64,000 bases of DNA, taken from assembly GCA_023974075.1 (NCBI GenBank), contig CM043791.1:4398009-4462008 (forward strand), in the 5' to 3' direction. The notes under the pieces were generated by a model. It saw only the letters and a program-made list of their open reading frames with translations, was not told the DNA's origin and did no database searches. Shown here in pieces: positions 20,861 to 34,568 of this stretch; the stretch's first letter is position 1, and every line of letters begins with the position of its first letter. The translations under genes and the position numbers were made by a program. This DNA comes from Chaenocephalus aceratus (taxonomy: Eukaryota > Chordata > Actinopteri > Perciformes > Channichthyidae).

Positions 20861-21910
20861 AAGACATTGAAGACCTTCTACGCTTCGAGCGCATGGCAAA
20901 ACATGGCAGTGGCCAAGGGAGGAATGGGCCTGTCGACTTATCCCTTTGCTAACTGGCAAAGCCCTGGAGGCCTACACAGCGATGGATGAAGACAAGTCCA
21001 ACTGCTACCCAGATCTGAGGGAGGCGCTCTCCAGAGACCTATTGTCAACGGTTCCGGGCCACCACATCGCCACCGGGGGAGACACAGACAGAATCATACC
21101 ACCGGTTGAAAGGGCTCTATCGTCGCTGGATGCGACCGGAGCAGAAGAGTAAAGAACAGCTGGGGGAGACTATCATCCTGGAGCAGCTGCTGCAGGTGCT
21201 TCCTCCAGATACTCGTACGTGGGTAAAAGAACATGAACCTCAGGATGGTCTTACAGCATCCAAGTTGGCCATGCAGTTCCTGAACGCCAGAAAGGGGGTG
21301 ACACCATGCCCAACACGGGTGGAAACCAGGGACTGGAATCACCACAGGGACAACTTGCCAAAGACTGGTCAAGGTAATCGGGGGGCATATGACAGGGGAC
21401 ACTCTGCTCAGTCAGGGACTAAATCTTTTGTATGTTATCATTGTCAGCAGAAGGGACACAAAGCATCAGATTGCCCCCTGAAGAAGCCAAAACTGACAGG
21501 ACTGTGTTATGTGCCCAGAAAGGGTGAGGAGATTGACTGTCAAGACAGGGAAGGAGGGTGTCAATTGATCCCTGTAAAAGTTAATGGTAAAACAGTAACT
21601 GCTCTCCTTGACTCTGGACGCTCCATGTCATTCATTACGAAAAGTTGTGTGCCTTGTGCTATTGACTACAACCAGCAGACAGATGTTTTATGTGTACATG
21701 GTGATTGCAAGCCAGAACCACAGGTAGAACTTATAGTTGATGTAGAAGGCCAAAGGTATCTGTTAAACGTGGGGGTTGAACGCTTGCCTGTGGAGATGCT
21801 TTTGGGGAGGAATTTGCCTATTCTATATGACCTCCTTTGCAGTACTAAACATGTCTGTGATCCTTGTGAACCCGTGTCAGGACAGAAAATGCATGTTTCT
21901 TGTTTCGTAG
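20860..21910 (+). pseudogene. Gypsy gag-protease with SCAN-like segment, cut by ERV-1
   Basis: Gag pieces at 20900-21100 (LTGKALEAYTAMDEDKSN) are in a different frame from the longer frame 21106-21945. The latter has a SCAN-like helical segment (YRRWMRPEQKSKEQLGETII, LLQVLPPDTRTWVKEHEP), a zinc knuckle CYHCQQKGHKASDC and an aspartic protease with LLDSG and LLGRN. The combination of SCAN-like capsid C-terminus, knuckle and protease is known from Gmr1-like Gypsy elements, from which the vertebrate SCAN domain is thought to derive. The frame runs straight into the ERV-1 LTR at 21911, so its last residues are LTR-encoded. No RT or integrase of this copy is in the window. Confidence 0.8.
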
Positions 21911-22697
21911 TGTTAGAAATTAAAATCAATGTTTTGATGGTATAATATAGCTTAAACATACCGTCAGTTTAAATGCTGTTTTATACTGAAAAACCAGAAG
22001 TTCTTGTGCACAACCAGTTGTTAAGCTTTTATTCTGAAAATCCTTCATCTCCGGTTAGCATTTAGCATATGGCTAATATACCATTTACTATAGAGGTGAA
22101 TTTAGTAGCGATATGACACGGAGTGTTGCACACCGAAACATACTGATTTCAACATTACAACTATAGACGGCGAGATATTATTATTGCTGAATATTAAATG
22201 AAGGTACAGTTTATTTGAATACGTTATTGTTTACAGATGTGGCATGTGACAACATCCGGAACGACCGGAAACCAAACTGCCATGAAGTATTTCCTGTATT
22301 TTTTGGAGTATTGATTACAGCGTTTAGAATGTGTTAAATGAAAAGTCATGAAAGAGTTAAGGAGGGGAAAAGGCGTGTTTAGATATATATTGAATGTACA
22401 ATGTCTGTATCCTCTGATATGCGTAACAACGGACATTAAATACGTGGAGCAGCGCCGACCGGCACACAGGGAGGAGCCAGCAGAGGAGATATAACAGCTG
22501 GAGAGGTGGAGCTCGCCCTCTTCCTTCGCTCACGAGAGCCAGAACACAGCTGTTTTTCTGACTGAACCATCTTCTGCTTGTAACATTACCGCACTTTTTA
22601 TTAATTAAAGTATACATTTGAACATTCTCAGAGACTCAATTAGTCTCCTTTTTAAAGCTCCTCTCCTGGACGTGACAATAACGAGCACAGTTATCGA
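21911..22697 (+). repeat. ERV-1 5' LTR
   Basis: It begins TGTTAG. It contains a possible TATA element (GATATAAC, about 22486) and an AATTAAAG polyadenylation-like signal near 22607. I place the end just before TTGGTGACCCGCTGACG; the exact last base is uncertain because no full second LTR is available. Confidence 0.65.
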
Positions 22698-22716
22698 TTG
22701 GTGACCCGCTGACGTG
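22698..22716 (+). promoter_or_regulatory. ERV-1 candidate primer-binding site
   Basis: TTGGTGACCCGCTGACGTG follows the LTR and has the TGG start of tRNA-primed retroviral sites. I do not assign the tRNA. A possible splice donor (CTCGGTAAGAAG) lies near 22804, as in retroviral leaders. Confidence 0.5.
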
Positions 22717-25662
22717 AGTTTTGTTGGACCGGGAGAGACTAACAACCAGCTGTTTTACGGAGACGCGGCATCCGTTCAGACACACAACGAGCTCGTATCA
22801 ACTCGGTAAGAAGAAGCCTGTTATATCGAATTCTTCAATAGTTTATGCAGGACACTGTTAGGTCTGTATGTTTGACGGCGGCCAGCGGATCCTGAAAATG
22901 GTTGTGCATTTAATGTTAAAACAACCAACATTGATAAATATAAGCATCCTATACCTCGTGGCGCTGCTCTGTCGCAAGCAGGGTGAGCTCACACTTTCTT
23001 TTGTTCTTCTATTTAACCCTGCATGCTATTAATTTGTGTGTGTGTTGTATTTTAAATATAAATGAGTGTGGTCATTGTACTTTGGGTAGGTGTCTTGTTG
23101 TGTTTGCATGTAGGTGTCTCTTGTTACGTTAGTAGTTAGTTAGCCTATGACGTGAGGGTATATATGCCCATTTGGCGATTTTTGTTAAGATCTATGAGAC
23201 ATAACGAGTCAGTTAAGCACCGAGTAAGTGAAAACCAACAAGGCACAGCGAGTTAAGTAACTGAAGTCAGTGCTAGTCGAAAACAGTTGAGAACTGTTTT
23301 TAAAAAGTCCTTTTCGAGGAAAACGGCTTGATTAAGGTGTAAGCCTTTATCAGTGGTCATACTGTTCTATTTTCAACCAAGATATTGCGGGTGGAATACG
23401 GTAATTGGGGTTTAAGCAGCATTATGTTAATTTTTGATGACGATCATTTAATAGTCGCTGATAGGTTTCCATATTACTCCCACCTAACGTGTCTAAATAG
23501 CAACAGTTAACCAAAAGTGGACTACAAAGTCAAATATTACGTAGATAGGTTTATGGCTTATGCGTAAGGGTTCCTAACTTTAAGTGATGATATCAATAAG
23601 ATAAAGCCCATTTTTCATAGTAAACTAGATAGAAATGTTGTTATTTTAAACTAAGTGTTGTTTTGGCTTGTATTTCAGGTTTTATAATACCAAACCAGTG
23701 GTTTCCTTTGTTACAGTTTGTTTAAAGATCACCCCGCCATTATTTAAACTCCTCTCTGAGAGCCACATGGGCCCCTTCTCACTTCTCTTATTTTTCATTT
23801 CCTCGCTCCTCGGTCTCGGTCTCACCGGAAGTTGATTTGTCTGCGCCATCTTGAGTACCGTCCCAATGGCCTTATTTCTGCCAGAGGATCGAGGACCGAG
23901 GAGGGAGGAGCGATAATGGAGGAGCTATAACCGAGGAACCACCAAACCATCCTCCGATGAAATCCTCAGATACTCGCCACGCCCCCTTACTGTGTATCAC
24001 TCACTGATTGGACGATGCAGCGCATGCACTGATCTGATGCTTCTTGACATGAGAGCAGTTTCCCAGCGGAGTGAAGAAAATACATGAACCTCACGGGAGT
24101 CACTCCTTAGTTTATACCGTGTTTTGTTTCAATTAGTTACAAATATGTGATATATCTGAACAACAAAGTGGTCAAAAATCATTTTATTCATTTATTGGAA
24201 ACATTTTCATGATCGCTTTTTTCGTTTTACATTTTCATTTATTGTCATTTCCATTCAGTCATTTATTAAGTGCTATTAAAATGTTAATGTGCTACATATC
24301 CACACAAACAAACAAAGTGTGCAATCCAATGAATGTTAATCTAACTGGGTTTTGATAGATAACATATCTCTTTTTCTTCTCTCAATTATTTTATTTCTAT
24401 TGTGCACTCTAATCAATATTAATCAAACTATTGTTCGGTTATACATTTTAAGAATGGTGTTCATCTTTTTTGAGAATGAGTTCTTATTTTATTTATTTGG
24501 GTCTACAACAGATGATACAAATGTTAGTGTCAGTAAATGTGTGCTAACAGAGGCGGGGTTGTTTTTGTAAATAACAGGGACAGAGCTGCTGTCAGACGAT
24601 CAGCTGTGCAGCGTCATCACAAACGGACGTCGCTTCACGTCACGCTCCGGAGGAAAGGACGTCCCATTGCTCTTAAAACTCATTTCCCTGCTTCTCGTGG
24701 TTTCCTTGCGTCTCTCCATGCTTCCCTGGTGGGAGGGACTAGTCGCAGGGAAACGACGCAAGTGAGGGACGCAAGGATTCCATTTAACCGAAGTGAGAAG
24801 GACCGAGTGTCTACTTTCAAATTTTGTCTACAGGTCAGAGTTCGAATAATCGGGTGCCATCTTGTTTACACCCCACATGTTGATAGACAAACACAGGGCA
24901 GTCGCCATGTTGTGAAATGCAAATTCAAAGCACTCCTTTGTTTGTGCTTATGCAGCAGAACAGGAGATGAGGCATTTTTCTGGGCATTCCATCTTGTTAA
25001 GAACATACTTCTTGTCAGAGTTGGAACTAGAAAATAGTCAGGTTATCTCACCGTTGGAAGTTGGTATTGGTAGGGAAGGAATATTGTGTTTCCTAAAAAT
25101 CCAATCTGGTTTTGGAAGTATTTCTGCTTGCAAGTGTGTATTGTTTTTTTTATAGATATTCTTGTTTGCAAATGTGTTTTGGCGGTTATGTGCTGTGTTG
25201 TTTAACCATAGTCTAATTTTCTTCCCATTTTTAAGGAAAAGAAGCTTCTTCTTGTTAAAAAGAGGTCAGTTTTGCAACAGCTGTCTCTAGTGGATTGAGC
25301 TGGAAATTACAACAGCGCACTCTGCTGGTAATACAGAATTATATTACGCAGATAGAGGAAACACCTCTCGGTTTCTAATTATATGAGAAACTTTGCATAA
25401 TAGTCTTTCAAACTAGACTGTAGTATATTCAAACACCAATTTGTTGAAGCTAACACAAGTTGTGACATTTGCATAATTTCATACACTTCGGTATGCACTG
25501 TACACAGTAGATTTAGATTTTCACCAGATTTCTATTTTCTTATTTCAAAGTCAAAACCATACACTGTACAATTTGTATTTGTAACATTTCAAATTTTCAA
25601 ATTTGCATAATTTTTTATCTTTTAATTTAATTTATTAATTTTTACAAAAACTATTTTAAATA
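22717..25662 (+). other. ERV-1 leader and unassigned DNA, with possible inserted element
   Basis: No open gene was recognised. Two short inverted matches (CCTTCTCACTTC near 23772 and GAAGTGAGAAGG near 24796) may be the ends of a DNA element of about 1 kb. Inside it are paired inverted CTCGGTCTCGG-like stretches near 23812-23910. No target duplication was recognised, so this is weak. Confidence 0.3.
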
Positions 25663-25703
25663 TACGGAGCCCTGGAGGGTTCACAGAGAGAAAAATAAAT
25701 AAA

Positions 25704-25797
25704 ACGTGCGCACGCTTTAGTAACTCGTGCGCACGCTTTAGTAACTCGTGCACACGAGTTACTAAAGCGTGCGCACGAGTTACTAAATCGTGGCCTC
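25704..25797. repeat. Left palindrome of the TA-flanked element
   Basis: The arms meet at about 25750 (CTCGTGCACACGAG). They consist of alternating CGTGCGCACG and CTTTAGTAACT blocks and could form a long hairpin or cruciform. Confidence 0.88.
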
Positions 25798-26031
25798 GTT
25801 TTGTGTGTGTGTGGGCATTTGTTTATGATAGTATTGTTCGTTCCGGTGCACTCCGGCAGGACTATAGCACATCGAGATTAAGATTAAACGAATTTCTTTC
25901 ACTTGGGAATACACATATAACTATGGAGAACCAGATTTGTGTAAATTACTGTTCGTGGTAATTTGAAAACAAATGCCGGGGGTGTCGGACACACACAAAC
26001 ACACCGAACACGCACACACAGAGCGGAGCTG

Positions 26032-26168
<137 letters not shown>

Positions 26169-26778
26169 CATGCGCCCCGGTGACAGGACATATCCTTCAT
26201 AAAACGAGGGGGAATACTCTGGTAGTTCGATGTGTGTAGAGGTGTGTGTGGTTAAACGTAGCAGCCTCGATCTCTATTCAGCGGTTCTAATGAAGGGCAA
26301 CGCAGTGAAGTAAACAGTCAAAGGCACCGCTCTTTGCAGCTGGTGCTGCTCTTCTCAGATTCTGCTGAATTACACGTTACTGCCTCCAGTGCCCTGTACG
26401 ACGAAGCCAGTTCAACAGACCCTGGATATGTTTGATTTACCCGGCTTAACTAACCCTAACAAACGCGATGTCGCTAAGCGGTCCTACGAAGCTGGTTATT
26501 AACTCAGCAAATCAACCAGGGTTTCTCTGTCCGGTTGAGAGTGCGTTCACGTGAAAGGGACGGGGTTACCAACATTTGACCAATCACAAACATGGAGACG
26601 CGTGCTGACAGCGCAGCGTCATGCTTCATGAATGAATAGTGTAAATAGCAAATCCTGCTTCGTAGTACAGGCCACTGGTGCCACAGAGATTTCATAAAGT
26701 GAAGGATGTTTTCCTTCTATAAAACAGCTGTGGGCAGCAGATTCTGTGAGTCACGGACAGGAATCCCTCAATTTAAAT

Positions 26779-26878
26779 AAAACGAGGCCATGCTTTATTA
26801 ACTCGTGCGCACGCTTTAGTAACTCGTGCGCACGAGTTACTAAAGCGTGCGCACGAGTTACTAAAGCGTGGCCACGTT
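26779..26878. repeat. Right palindrome of the TA-flanked element
   Basis: The centre is at about 26829 (CTCGTGCGCACGAG). It has the same block composition as the left palindrome. Confidence 0.88.
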
Positions 26879-27094
26879 TTATTTATTTTTCTCTCAATGA
26901 ACCCTCCAGGGCTCCGTACAAATATATATATTAAAAAAAAAAAAAAAAAAGTATTTAACTTAAAAAAATAACAACTTAAAAACTTTAAAAAAAAAAAAAA
27001 GTTCGGATGACATAGGATATTATTTATCAGGAACAGAGGTGCTAGTCGGAGGATTAGTGCTTCAATCTTTTGATAATTTCATTCGAATACTAAG

Positions 27095-27787
27095 TTGAGA
27101 CCAGGCTCAACTGCAGATATCAAGGAAAGGGTAAAAATCAGATCAGATGCTTTAACCTTTCCAATTAAAAGACAGAAGACATGGAATCGAATAGAAAAAC
27201 TGTTGGAACAGTGGCAAACAAGAGGACTGATTCCAGCAGATGATCAACCTGGACCAAGGAAAGCCCATATAAGAGCAGTACTCGACTATGAGCACGAACA
27301 ATGTCTACAACAGTTAACTATATGGAGGGAAGCTGAAGAAAGATTTATAAGAGTTAGAAGTCTGATACTCCATCTGGAATATGCCAGCCTATTGGCACAC
27401 AGCATAAATGTGGTCCGAGTAGCAGACCTGCCAGTGAGGGAAGACATAGCAGAAAAAACAAAAGACGCCCCAGTTATCCAAACTCCGAAGCTGTATCTAA
27501 ACCTGGCCGAAGTCCCTCCTCCCTTTCCAAATGCTGGAGAAGTCTTGCAGTTCAATGGAGTTTCCACGGACAAAAGTGACAAAGGATTGGAGTATGGAGT
27601 AAGAGTGCCAACCAGTAAATCAAAACACCTGATGGAAGAGAACATACGATTAGAAGAAATCACAGAAGAAAGACGACGACAAAGAGAAACACAAAAGACA
27701 GAAATGGTAGCATTACAACTGAGACTCTTGAAGATACAAGTAGCTGAGAAAGATACCGAAGCTAATAAAAACAAGAAAGCGGCAAGG
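27095..27787 (+). pseudogene. ERV-1 gag, matrix/capsid-like part
   Basis: A 231-codon frame without an ATG near its start (the codon at 27095 is TTG, preceded by TAA) encodes a charged protein with RIEKLLEQWQTRGLIP, LYLNLAEVPPPFPN and a Lys/Glu-rich coiled-coil tail (about residues 180-231). Its position upstream of a retroviral knuckle and the PPPFP stretch suit a Gag, but I do not recognise a specific family. The start may have been lost or lie in a spliced or deleted part. Confidence 0.6.
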
Positions 27788-27808
27788 TAAACGGCAGCTA
27801 CATCAAAG

Positions 27809-28129
27809 ATGGCCATAGAATCAGAGAAGGCAGGCCAGACACCTCCAACAGTTCAAACTCGAGTAGTGCCAGAGATTCAGATGCAGAACCGACAAAAAGG
27901 AGGAAGAGGTTTCTGGTTTGAGGGATGTTACCATTGCAGCCAAATGGGACATTGGTCCAGGGAGTGTCCGCAGAACAATGCACCAAACAACGGCCCTCCA
28001 TGTAGTTACCCCAGGGGAGGTTTCCATGATGACGACGGAGGCAGGGGGTCCCAGAGATGTCAAAGACGAACAGGGGTGCCAAACATGACCCAAATGCCAC
28101 TGACAGCCTGGTATCAACCACAACAATGA
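27809..28129 (+). pseudogene. ERV-1 gag, nucleocapsid part (106 codons)
   Basis: The frame holds CYHCSQMGHWSREC, a CX2CX4HX4C zinc knuckle with the GHW pattern of gamma-like retroviral nucleocapsids, which bind genomic RNA. It is Gly/Arg/Asn-rich. It is separated from the upstream gag part by a stop at 27788-27790, and a hAT element interrupts the retrovirus 80 bp further on. Confidence 0.8.
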
Positions 28130-28210
28130 GGAAGCTCAGAGGGCCATACCACCAGGTGATGCATCTTCAGCACAAGGGTATTTTGAAATCCAGCTACATT
28201 GAGCCATATC

Positions 28211-29488
<1,278 letters not shown>

Positions 29489-29496
29489 GCCATATC

Positions 29497-31310
29497 TGTC
29501 ACCACAGGAGGGAGAGGTTTAATGTTTAATGTAAAACAAAATTGAGAGTAGCATTTGCATTTACACATAAAGCATCCACAGAATAGAACATTTAGCAGAC
29601 TATTTTTGTAATTATGAGAAGGAAAGAGATTACGAGTGATGTTGTTCCCCTACACAGGAAACTATTGTGTCCACACAGCTAGTGAGGTCAAGACGATGGG
29701 TTTCCACCCAAAATATGCAACGGGAACCTAGTGCTCGCCCAAGAAGGAGGATCCTTACCAAGTCCTCCTGTTTACACCGACTACAAAGGGAGGTGTCCGA
29801 TAGGGTCGCTTGTCTCAAACCAGTGAAGAAGTCAACAAGAACCCAGCAGAACTAGAGAGTGACTGTTAGCGGGAGAACAGTGACAGGGCGACAGAGACTG
29901 GCCCGACATTTTCCAGCCAGTACATAGATAGACCCCGTCAGAAGACCGGGGCTGAGTTTAAAGGGGAACTTCATTTATTGTTAGTGGAAGTGTAGTTTTT
30001 TAGTCAAACAATTATGTGATTTATGGAGTCAGATTACATTTTTTTCTCATAAACACAATTTTATAAATCGGTTTGAAGTATCTGTTTTAAGGCAATGAGC
30101 TGCAGATTAAATAACATAACACTGATTGAGAGCTTGGATGAAGAAGTTGTAGGGTTTTTACAACAGTTTCAAGAATCAGTTTTTATTTATTTATTCTTGA
30201 GTAACTTTACTGATTTATAATGTAGTGCGTAAGGCAATATCTCATTTTGAGTGAGGGGCACCAGCCCTTCATGCATGTCACCCTTGATGAGAATAGTTCG
30301 TATTTTCTCTCTAGTTTAGAGAAATATTATTTTATCATATGTTAGTTCAGCAGTATCAAACAATCCTCTAATCCTAGAATTATTGAGACGCACAGCAAAA
30401 CCAGGGGTATTGTTTTTCGCAGCAACAATGATGCATAATACCAGGACAAAAGCCATTATTGCAACAAGTAAACCATTTTTTGTGCTAATGGCAGATTTGA
30501 GTGAATATGCATTTATACCATCAGAAAACCATACATCATACGATATTTTTGTACGCCTTATGGGTACACGGAGAATTTATATTTATTTAATGCAACGTTA
30601 TGGGTTTTACATGTCCTGTTCAGAATAGGGTAATAATTGCAATATTAATTGAGCATGTTATGCTCAAAGGAGGGAGTGTCATGATTATAAAGACATGTTG
30701 ATTTCAGCGACGTTGTAGTTAATAAATAATAACATTTAGTTAACAATAGGTCTCATAACGACAAAAGGTATGCCGAAGCTTGGGCCTCCTCCAAGGAGGG
30801 AGTGGTCCAGTTTTAGATATTAGACGAATAGAAGTAATGAATATGTCAGAACTCTGAGTAATATTATCCAAGTTTTGTCTACACAGGCTAGGAATACCAC
30901 AGAGATACCAGAAGAGACTCCTGTTCGGCCAGGTGATTGGGTGAGGGTGAATGTTCCCAAAAGACAGTGAGCTGGTCAGAACAGTGAGAAGTTGTAACGA
31001 ACTTCACACGCGCTCCGGTTTAAAGGTAAAGAAAAAGGAGCAAATTGACACCACCTCACACATTGCCACCCTTCACTGGCAACTTCTAGAACATTATTGG
31101 GAGTTAGGACTGATTTGGCAGAGCTGGAACAAAACAATAAATAGAAATAAGATAAAGATAGAAACAGCTCAAAAGACAAATTGTCTATAGATTTGTATAG
31201 ATTGTACACTAAAGTGAAAACCTATTTTTTGTTTTACATCTGAAAAAGAGTCCACTTTTTGTATATGTTATTATAGTACTCATTATTTAAATTATGTCAC
31301 TGACACAACA
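29497..31310 (+). other. ERV-1 interior, no identifiable domain
   Basis: Reading frames of 62 codons (29667, very basic) and 81 codons (30383) are present but match no domain I can name. The short purine-rich run near 30665-30675 resembles ERV polypurine sequence. Pol motifs (LPQG, YVDD, DDE) were not found. Confidence 0.4.
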
Positions 31311-31667
31311 ATGGAGAAAATAGAGATGATGTCAAGAACAAAGCCAAACCAATTGTGGGGTCCCCTAGTGATAAGAGTCAGAATAGCATTGTTGATTGTG
31401 CTCATTACACTTGGCACCTTTCTGGTTGGATGGGGAGTACAATATCAAGTAAGACATGGATCCATTAGTCCACTCATAGATAATGCCCACATCACTAACA
31501 AAACTCCAGCTGTGATTCAGAGACTTTCACTTATCCCCAGAGCCAACATATCAGCTGAGCAACAAGAGGAGTTAGAAATACTCGTTCCCAAAGGTGAGGC
31601 GGTTACAATCAAGATGATTCACCCCCCATATATGCAGTTCTTGTATCAAATTATGAGATGGGTTTAA
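31311..31667 (+). pseudogene. ERV-1 env-like N-terminal fragment (118 codons)
   Basis: From ATG 31311 a basic N-terminal tail of about 24 residues is followed by one strong hydrophobic segment (ALLIVLITLGTFLVGWGV, about residues 26-43) and a polar ectodomain start with an N-glycosylation motif (NIS). Position and layout resemble the long signal-anchor leader of the ERV-2 env at 50083. The frame ends early at 31665-31667. A membrane protein of another kind cannot be excluded. Confidence 0.5.
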
Positions 31668-32276
31668 GTGATCGGGATATGTAAGTGATGGGGATGTACA
31701 GATTAGGGGAATCTCCAAATACACTGGATCCATGTTTTAGTCTGTGCCAGAAACAGCCCTGTTAAGTTTATGGACAACCGACCGGTGACCTGAGCACAAT
31801 TATTGAAAATGATTACAGTAGAAACAGGCTACTAACCCACAAGTACAGCTTTGTACGTACAAACTCTATGAACAAAATTCCCCAGCAGACTGTGGCGATA
31901 TTGCAGATATGTCCAGTCACAAAAGTTACTTATGTTCTAAATAACAGTGAGATTTAAAGTGATGGAGAAAATATGGGGACGTTCTTTTATAGTGTGTGAA
32001 ATATGTGGTGCTTGAAACATGTAGGTATTTCAATTTATGGAAGAAGATGGTTTCCTGAAAGAGTTATTTGGAGTAGCCATGTTACAGTGGGTGAAAACAA
32101 TGTTTAGGGATATGGCAAACATATAGAACATAATTGGGTGTTGTAGATGACATTTAAACATCTAAGACAGATAGTAAGAGATTAGGAAAATAGAGTGGAA
32201 AAGGATTGGATTTATTTTACCTCAGGGTGTTAGAATGAACTATAGGTAATGCGCCAGAGAAGCTCGATGAGATTAG
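31668..32276 (+). other. Degraded ERV-1 env-region sequence
   Basis: No open frame. Short segments with Cys and Pro codons could be surface-domain remnants but cannot be assigned. Confidence 0.3.
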
Positions 32277-32325
32277 CTCTCTATATGCTCTCCTCTATCC
32301 TCTCTATCTTCTCGCTCTCTCTAGA

Positions 32326-32383
<58 letters not shown>

Positions 32384-32391
32384 TCCTGCAG
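32277..32391. repeat. Imperfect (CT)n microsatellite
   Basis: This is a pyrimidine tract of CTCTCT units with interruptions (TCTATC, TAGATC). Confidence 0.92.
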
Positions 32392-32519
32392 AATGCTACG
32401 ACCCATGTTCAAAGCAGACAAATGACCTCACCACAGGAGACTCCTCCTCCTCCATCGAACAGACAGAGAACCCGAGCTGAACCAACAACGACCTGAGGCA
32501 TCCAGAACCATCTCCACCT

Positions 32520-33215
32520 GAGGCATCCAGAACCTTCTTCTTCTTTCGTATAACGTTAGATGTCCAACTCGGTGTCGTGTAGCCATGCCCGCATCTCTGG
32601 TCCTAGGTCGAAGAGGCTGGCTTCCGAGGGTGGTCTATATAAGGGCCGGAGGTTGGAGGTGGAGTTGAGCATCTCTTGAGCTGCTTATGTTGTAGGGATG
32701 GCGGGACTTGAGTCTGTTTGGAGGTGCTTGGAGTTATTGTGGTGTGGTGCAGGATGTGCCAGTCATACTTTTGTGCCTTCCTGGCCAGGGCGAGGGTGGG
32801 CAGCCTCCCGTCGGAGGCCGGCCGGTGCTATTCCCGCGAGGACTGGCAAGAGGGAAACAGGGGTAGGCTTTAAGCATCCAGTTATTATTCTGAGGGAGGG
32901 TATTGATAGCCACGTCGACCTTTTTCGCATGAGGGCTTCTGCTCCAGACTGGGGCGCAGTATTCCGCTACAGAGAAGACCAGGGCTTGAGTGGATATTCG
33001 CAGTGTCTTAGCGGAGGGCTCCCCAGGTTGTTCCAGCGAGGCGGCGGATCAGCGCGACCCTGGATGTCACCTTGGCCTTGACTTCTTCCAGGTGTTTTTT
33101 TAAAGGACAATGTCCGATCCAGACGCACTCCAAGATACTTCGGGGCTGGCTGGACCTCCAGACATTTGTTGTCGACGCGCACCTCAAGTTCCCTCAAACC
33201 AGCATGCTGACAAAG
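32520..33215 (-). pseudogene. LINE reverse-transcriptase C-terminal remnant (Jockey/I-like)
   Basis: Minus-strand frames hold LEVRVDNKCLEVQPAPKYLG and VRLDRTLSFKK, a well-known stretch of the region after the RT domain in Jockey/I-group LINEs, followed by broken LRIV- and PVLAG-like pieces. The frame shifts several times. No promoter or poly-A end is visible. Confidence 0.65.
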
Positions 33216-34275
33216 AGGCAAACTCTCATCGGTCCCTCAGACAGGACATGAAGTTCCAAACTGAGCCACGAGATTTGACACAAGAGCAGAGTGTGGGACA
33301 TGAGAGCGGAATGCGCCCTCCATTGAAACAGCGTAGAGACTGAAAAGGAGGAGATGAAATGCAAAGCAGTTGGGCCACTGGAAAGAGTTACAGCGGAAGG
33401 ATTCAAGAGCGGATGGGACTGAGGAGAAGGCAGGACAGAGGAGAGGACAGAACCGGAGGAGTTGGCGTGGTCCGGCAGAATGTGAGGGGGTCGTGGCTTG
33501 ACAATCAGAGGGGGAGAGAAGGAAAACGGAAGTGAGTGAGTTTACACATAAACACACTGAGGTTAGAACCTATTATTCAATCTTTTCATCATATAAACAA
33601 ATTATTCTTTAAGAGATTCTTATTCATGTGTGAATTTGGGGAAGATTTAATTTGGTTACAATATAGATCTACAGTTTAAAGGGATGTGTTAGTAACCACT
33701 CTATAAAAGCAGACAAATCTTTATTTGAATGGAAAATGTTACAGGTAGAGCTAGACCCAAGCCAAAGAAAGTATTTCAATCTAAAGTATTGATTTCACCA
33801 TTGTAGCATGGTTATTACCACAGGAGAACTGTTAAGGTGGAAATAACATTTGTTTGTCATCCAAGCTGTAGAGTTTAAAAAAAAAGAAACTGGGCAAAGA
33901 GAGATTGCACATTTAATTTTGAAAAAAGCAATATAATTGGGAGTAATACATGCGGGGGCCTTGGATCACTCATTTTATAATGGTGCATATTTCTGACAAC
34001 AAATATCGTTCAGGGAGAAGGGGTCACTCAACCCACCCTGCAGATATTTTAAATCTTACTTGCAGCTTCAGAGGGAGCGCACGGCACCAGAGTATGAGTT
34101 TTAAAAGACAAGTGCCACCTTCTAATGCTAATCAGTGATGACCTGACATTAGAGATGTTATTAAAGGAGGAAAACATATCTGCCATAAGTGAAAATTCCT
34201 AAATTGAACTACAAACCATTAATGAAATGACTTCTGTTTTAAAGTCCTTGTTAAAGGAGGGAGTAATTATCACAT
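33216..34275 (+). other. ERV-1 interior, no gene seen
   Basis: AT-rich to purine-rich sequence with several GGAGGGAGT-like motifs (near 34255) like those found elsewhere in ERV-1. No conserved protein segment was recognised. Confidence 0.35.
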
Positions 34276-34568
34276 CAGGGATGCAAACTCATCAGGTATG
34301 AAAAGGTGACAAGGATCCGAGCCCCCCAACCCCACGGAATATCGGCTTTTAAAATTAAGGATAACAGAGGATGTTAGCAGTCAGAACAGCTAAAGCAGCA
34401 GTGTTAATAATAACAGAAACGCCAAAGCGTCACAGTCTAATAGAAATATATAAAAGCAGTTATTTTAATTGTGTAGCAGGTCAGTTTATAATTCTGCAGC
34501 ACTGTTGAGCATTTTGAAACTGTATTTTCATGCCTCTGTGCAAGGCTGAGTCTTTCTATCTTTATAGC

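Noticed and set aside
24537..25037. 166-codon plus-strand frame
   Set aside because: Composition and content match no family, and it starts inside what looks like a non-coding mobile element end.
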